From Mucilaginibacter sp. UBA4741 (lineage in GTDB: Bacteria > Bacteroidota > Bacteroidia > Sphingobacteriales > Sphingobacteriaceae): 16,537 nucleotides of DNA. The notes under the pieces are model-generated. The model was not told the origin of the DNA, made no database searches, and saw only the letters and a list, made by a program, of their open reading frames with translations. Within the stretch, counting starts at the first letter, position 1, and each line of letters starts with the position of its first letter. Of this stretch, positions 15,299-16,537 are shown piece after piece. Position numbers and translations under genes: made by a program. The stretch covers positions 1-16,537 of the forward strand of contig DHIR01000188.1 of NCBI GenBank assembly GCA_002403905.1, written 5' to 3'.

Positions 15299-16399
15299 AT
15301 GAGAAAACTAATCGCGCTTTGCTTATTTATTTTGATGTGGGCAAACGCCTTCGTAGCGTCGGCGCAAAGTGTAAAGCCAACTATTACTAAAATACTTTTT
15401 GGTGAGGCCGAGGGACAAAAAATATATCAATACACCTTAAAAAACAGCAAAGGCATGCTGGTTAAGGTTATTAACTATGGCGCAACGGTTACTGATATTA
15501 TTACGGCCGATAAAAACGGTGAGCCGGGTAATGTTGTATTAGGTTTTGATTCGTTAAAACAATATCTAAGCAAAGACAATGCCCGTATGGGCGCTATCAG
15601 GGGTCGTGTAACCAATCGTATTGCCAACAACAAGTTCACACTCGATGGAAAAGAATACCTGCTTACACTCAATAAAAACGGAGAAGTACTGGGCATCAAC
15701 AAAAGGATCTGGAACATAGAAGAAATACCCGGCAACAAAGGGGTTGGTTTAAAGGTGACCTATTTAAGTAAAGATGGCGAAGAAGGCTTCCCCGGGAATT
15801 TAAACCTGACGGTCACTTATATGCTTACCAATGATAACGAACTTAAAATAAACTATCTGGTAACCACAGATCAGCCAACCCCGGTTGTATTAACAAGCCA
15901 TTCTTATTTTAACCTATCGGGAGGAAAATTCGATAAAATATTAAATACAGAGTTACAGGTTTTTGCCGATCAATATTTAGAGACCGGTAAAGGCGGCGTA
16001 CCCGATGGTAATTACCTGGATGTAAAAAGCACCCCGTTTGATTTTACAACTCCCGGGCAAATTGGCGCACGCAACAATGGCGAAGGCTACGACCTTACTT
16101 ACGTGTTACGCAACAAAACAGGCAAACTAGCATTAGCTGCCACAGCTTACGAACCACTAAGTGGCCGAATAATGGAAACCTACACAACCGAACCGGGCGT
16201 GGTATTTTATACAGGTAATGCCCTTAATGAAAAAGTAACCGGCAAGGGCGGTAAACCATTTACCAAACAAGGCGCGTTCTGTTTAGAAACCCAACATTTC
16301 CCTGACTCACCCAATCAGCCAAAATTCCCTAGTGTAATTTTAAGGCCGGGCGAAACTTTTACTTCGGAGACAGTTTATAAGTTCTCGGTACGTAAGTAA
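15299..16399 (+). CDS. Exported aldose 1-epimerase-family protein copy 2, active-site His motif lost
   Basis: A 366-residue full-length paralogue of copy 1, four bases after its end; both begin MRKL. The signal peptide is about 1-23 (LIALCLFILMWANAFVASAQ). Mutarotases interconvert alpha and beta sugar anomers using two His (general acid side) and one Glu (base). Here GRVTNRI (102-108), the second His (His201 in LTSHSYFN), GYD (263-265) and the Glu (Glu330 in CLETQHFPD) are present. The first His motif is gone: where copy 1 has NIHGGPRGFDKKIW, this copy has LNKNGEVLGINKRIW (124-138) with no His. The last part, VILRPGETFTSETVYKFSVRK, nearly repeats copy 1. It may be inactive, have altered chemistry, or serve as a sugar-binding protein. 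The ATG at 15299 lies only four bases from the previous stop; no separate promoter is evident, so co-transcription with copy 1 is likely. Confidence 0.88.
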   Translation: MRKLIALCLFILMWANAFVASAQSVKPTITKILFGEAEGQKIYQYTLKNSKGMLVKVINYGATVTDIITADKNGEPGNVVLGFDSLKQYLSKDNARMGAIRGRVTNRIANNKFTLDGKEYLLTLNKNGEVLGINKRIWNIEEIPGNKGVGLKVTYLSKDGEEGFPGNLNLTVTYMLTNDNELKINYLVTTDQPTPVVLTSHSYFNLSGGKFDKILNTELQVFADQYLETGKGGVPDGNYLDVKSTPFDFTTPGQIGARNNGEGYDLTYVLRNKTGKLALAATAYEPLSGRIMETYTTEPGVVFYTGNALNEKVTGKGGKPFTKQGAFCLETQHFPDSPNQPKFPSVILRPGETFTSETVYKFSVRK

Positions 16400-16537
16400 T
16401 TACGGTTTGGTAGCAGAAAGTGCAAAATCCACCAGGCAGGTAAGATAGCAGAAACAATGACATTCTTATCCCACCTACAACTTCATCTAACTAACACTAT
16501 ATTATTTAATATCAATTTAGAGCCTGTTTAAATTTTA

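Overview
The window looks like chromosomal DNA of a Bacteroidota bacterium, most likely family Sphingobacteriaceae (Mucilaginibacter/Pedobacter-like). This is inferred from protein wording (DUF4199 protein, BatA-domain protein beside a dihydroorotase homologue, ThuA/PQQ-dehydrogenase/cytochrome fusion), from moderate GC with AT-rich spacers, from the lack of Shine-Dalgarno sequences, and from promoters of the Bacteroidota type (TTG, about 20 nt, TAnnTTTG). I cannot name a species.

Layout. 1-1152 (+): the end of an rseP-type site-2 protease gene cut by the window edge, closed by a strong bidirectional hairpin terminator shared with the convergent block. 1227-5829 (-): an operon-like run, in transcription order a BatA/VWA membrane protein, a dihydroorotase-like protein that has lost its metal ligands, an acidic 222-residue unknown and a DUF4199 membrane protein. 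5875-5938: an inverted repeat that supplies the stop codon of the next gene. 5934-9010 (-): a GH20 beta-N-acetylhexosaminidase with a C-terminal PA14 domain, translationally overlapped with a lipoprotein of unknown function. 9147-10103 (-): thioredoxin reductase with a clear promoter and terminator. 10104-10657: a 554-bp divergent intergenic region with seven TGAATCA-type motifs and a degenerate inverted-repeat element. 10658-16399 (+): an exported sugar-oxidation neighbourhood, consisting of a 1140-residue ThuA / PQQ-type sugar dehydrogenase / PKD / cytochrome c / C-terminal beta-domain protein followed by two tandem, exported aldose 1-epimerase (galactose mutarotase) paralogues.

How the genes may work together. 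Mutarotases with signal peptides next to an exported PQQ-type sugar dehydrogenase carrying its own haem domain suggest a periplasmic or surface module: mutarotases interconvert sugar anomers, the dehydrogenase oxidises one anomer, and the haem passes on the electrons. The GH20 enzyme is a separate glycan-degrading function on the other side of trxB.

Most notable: the two mutarotases are damaged in complementary ways. The first keeps both active-site histidines but has a 28-bp deletion that frameshifts away its catalytic glutamate. The second is full length and keeps the glutamate but has lost the first catalytic histidine motif. The dihydroorotase homologue also looks like a pseudoenzyme. The remaining genes look ordinary for the phylum.
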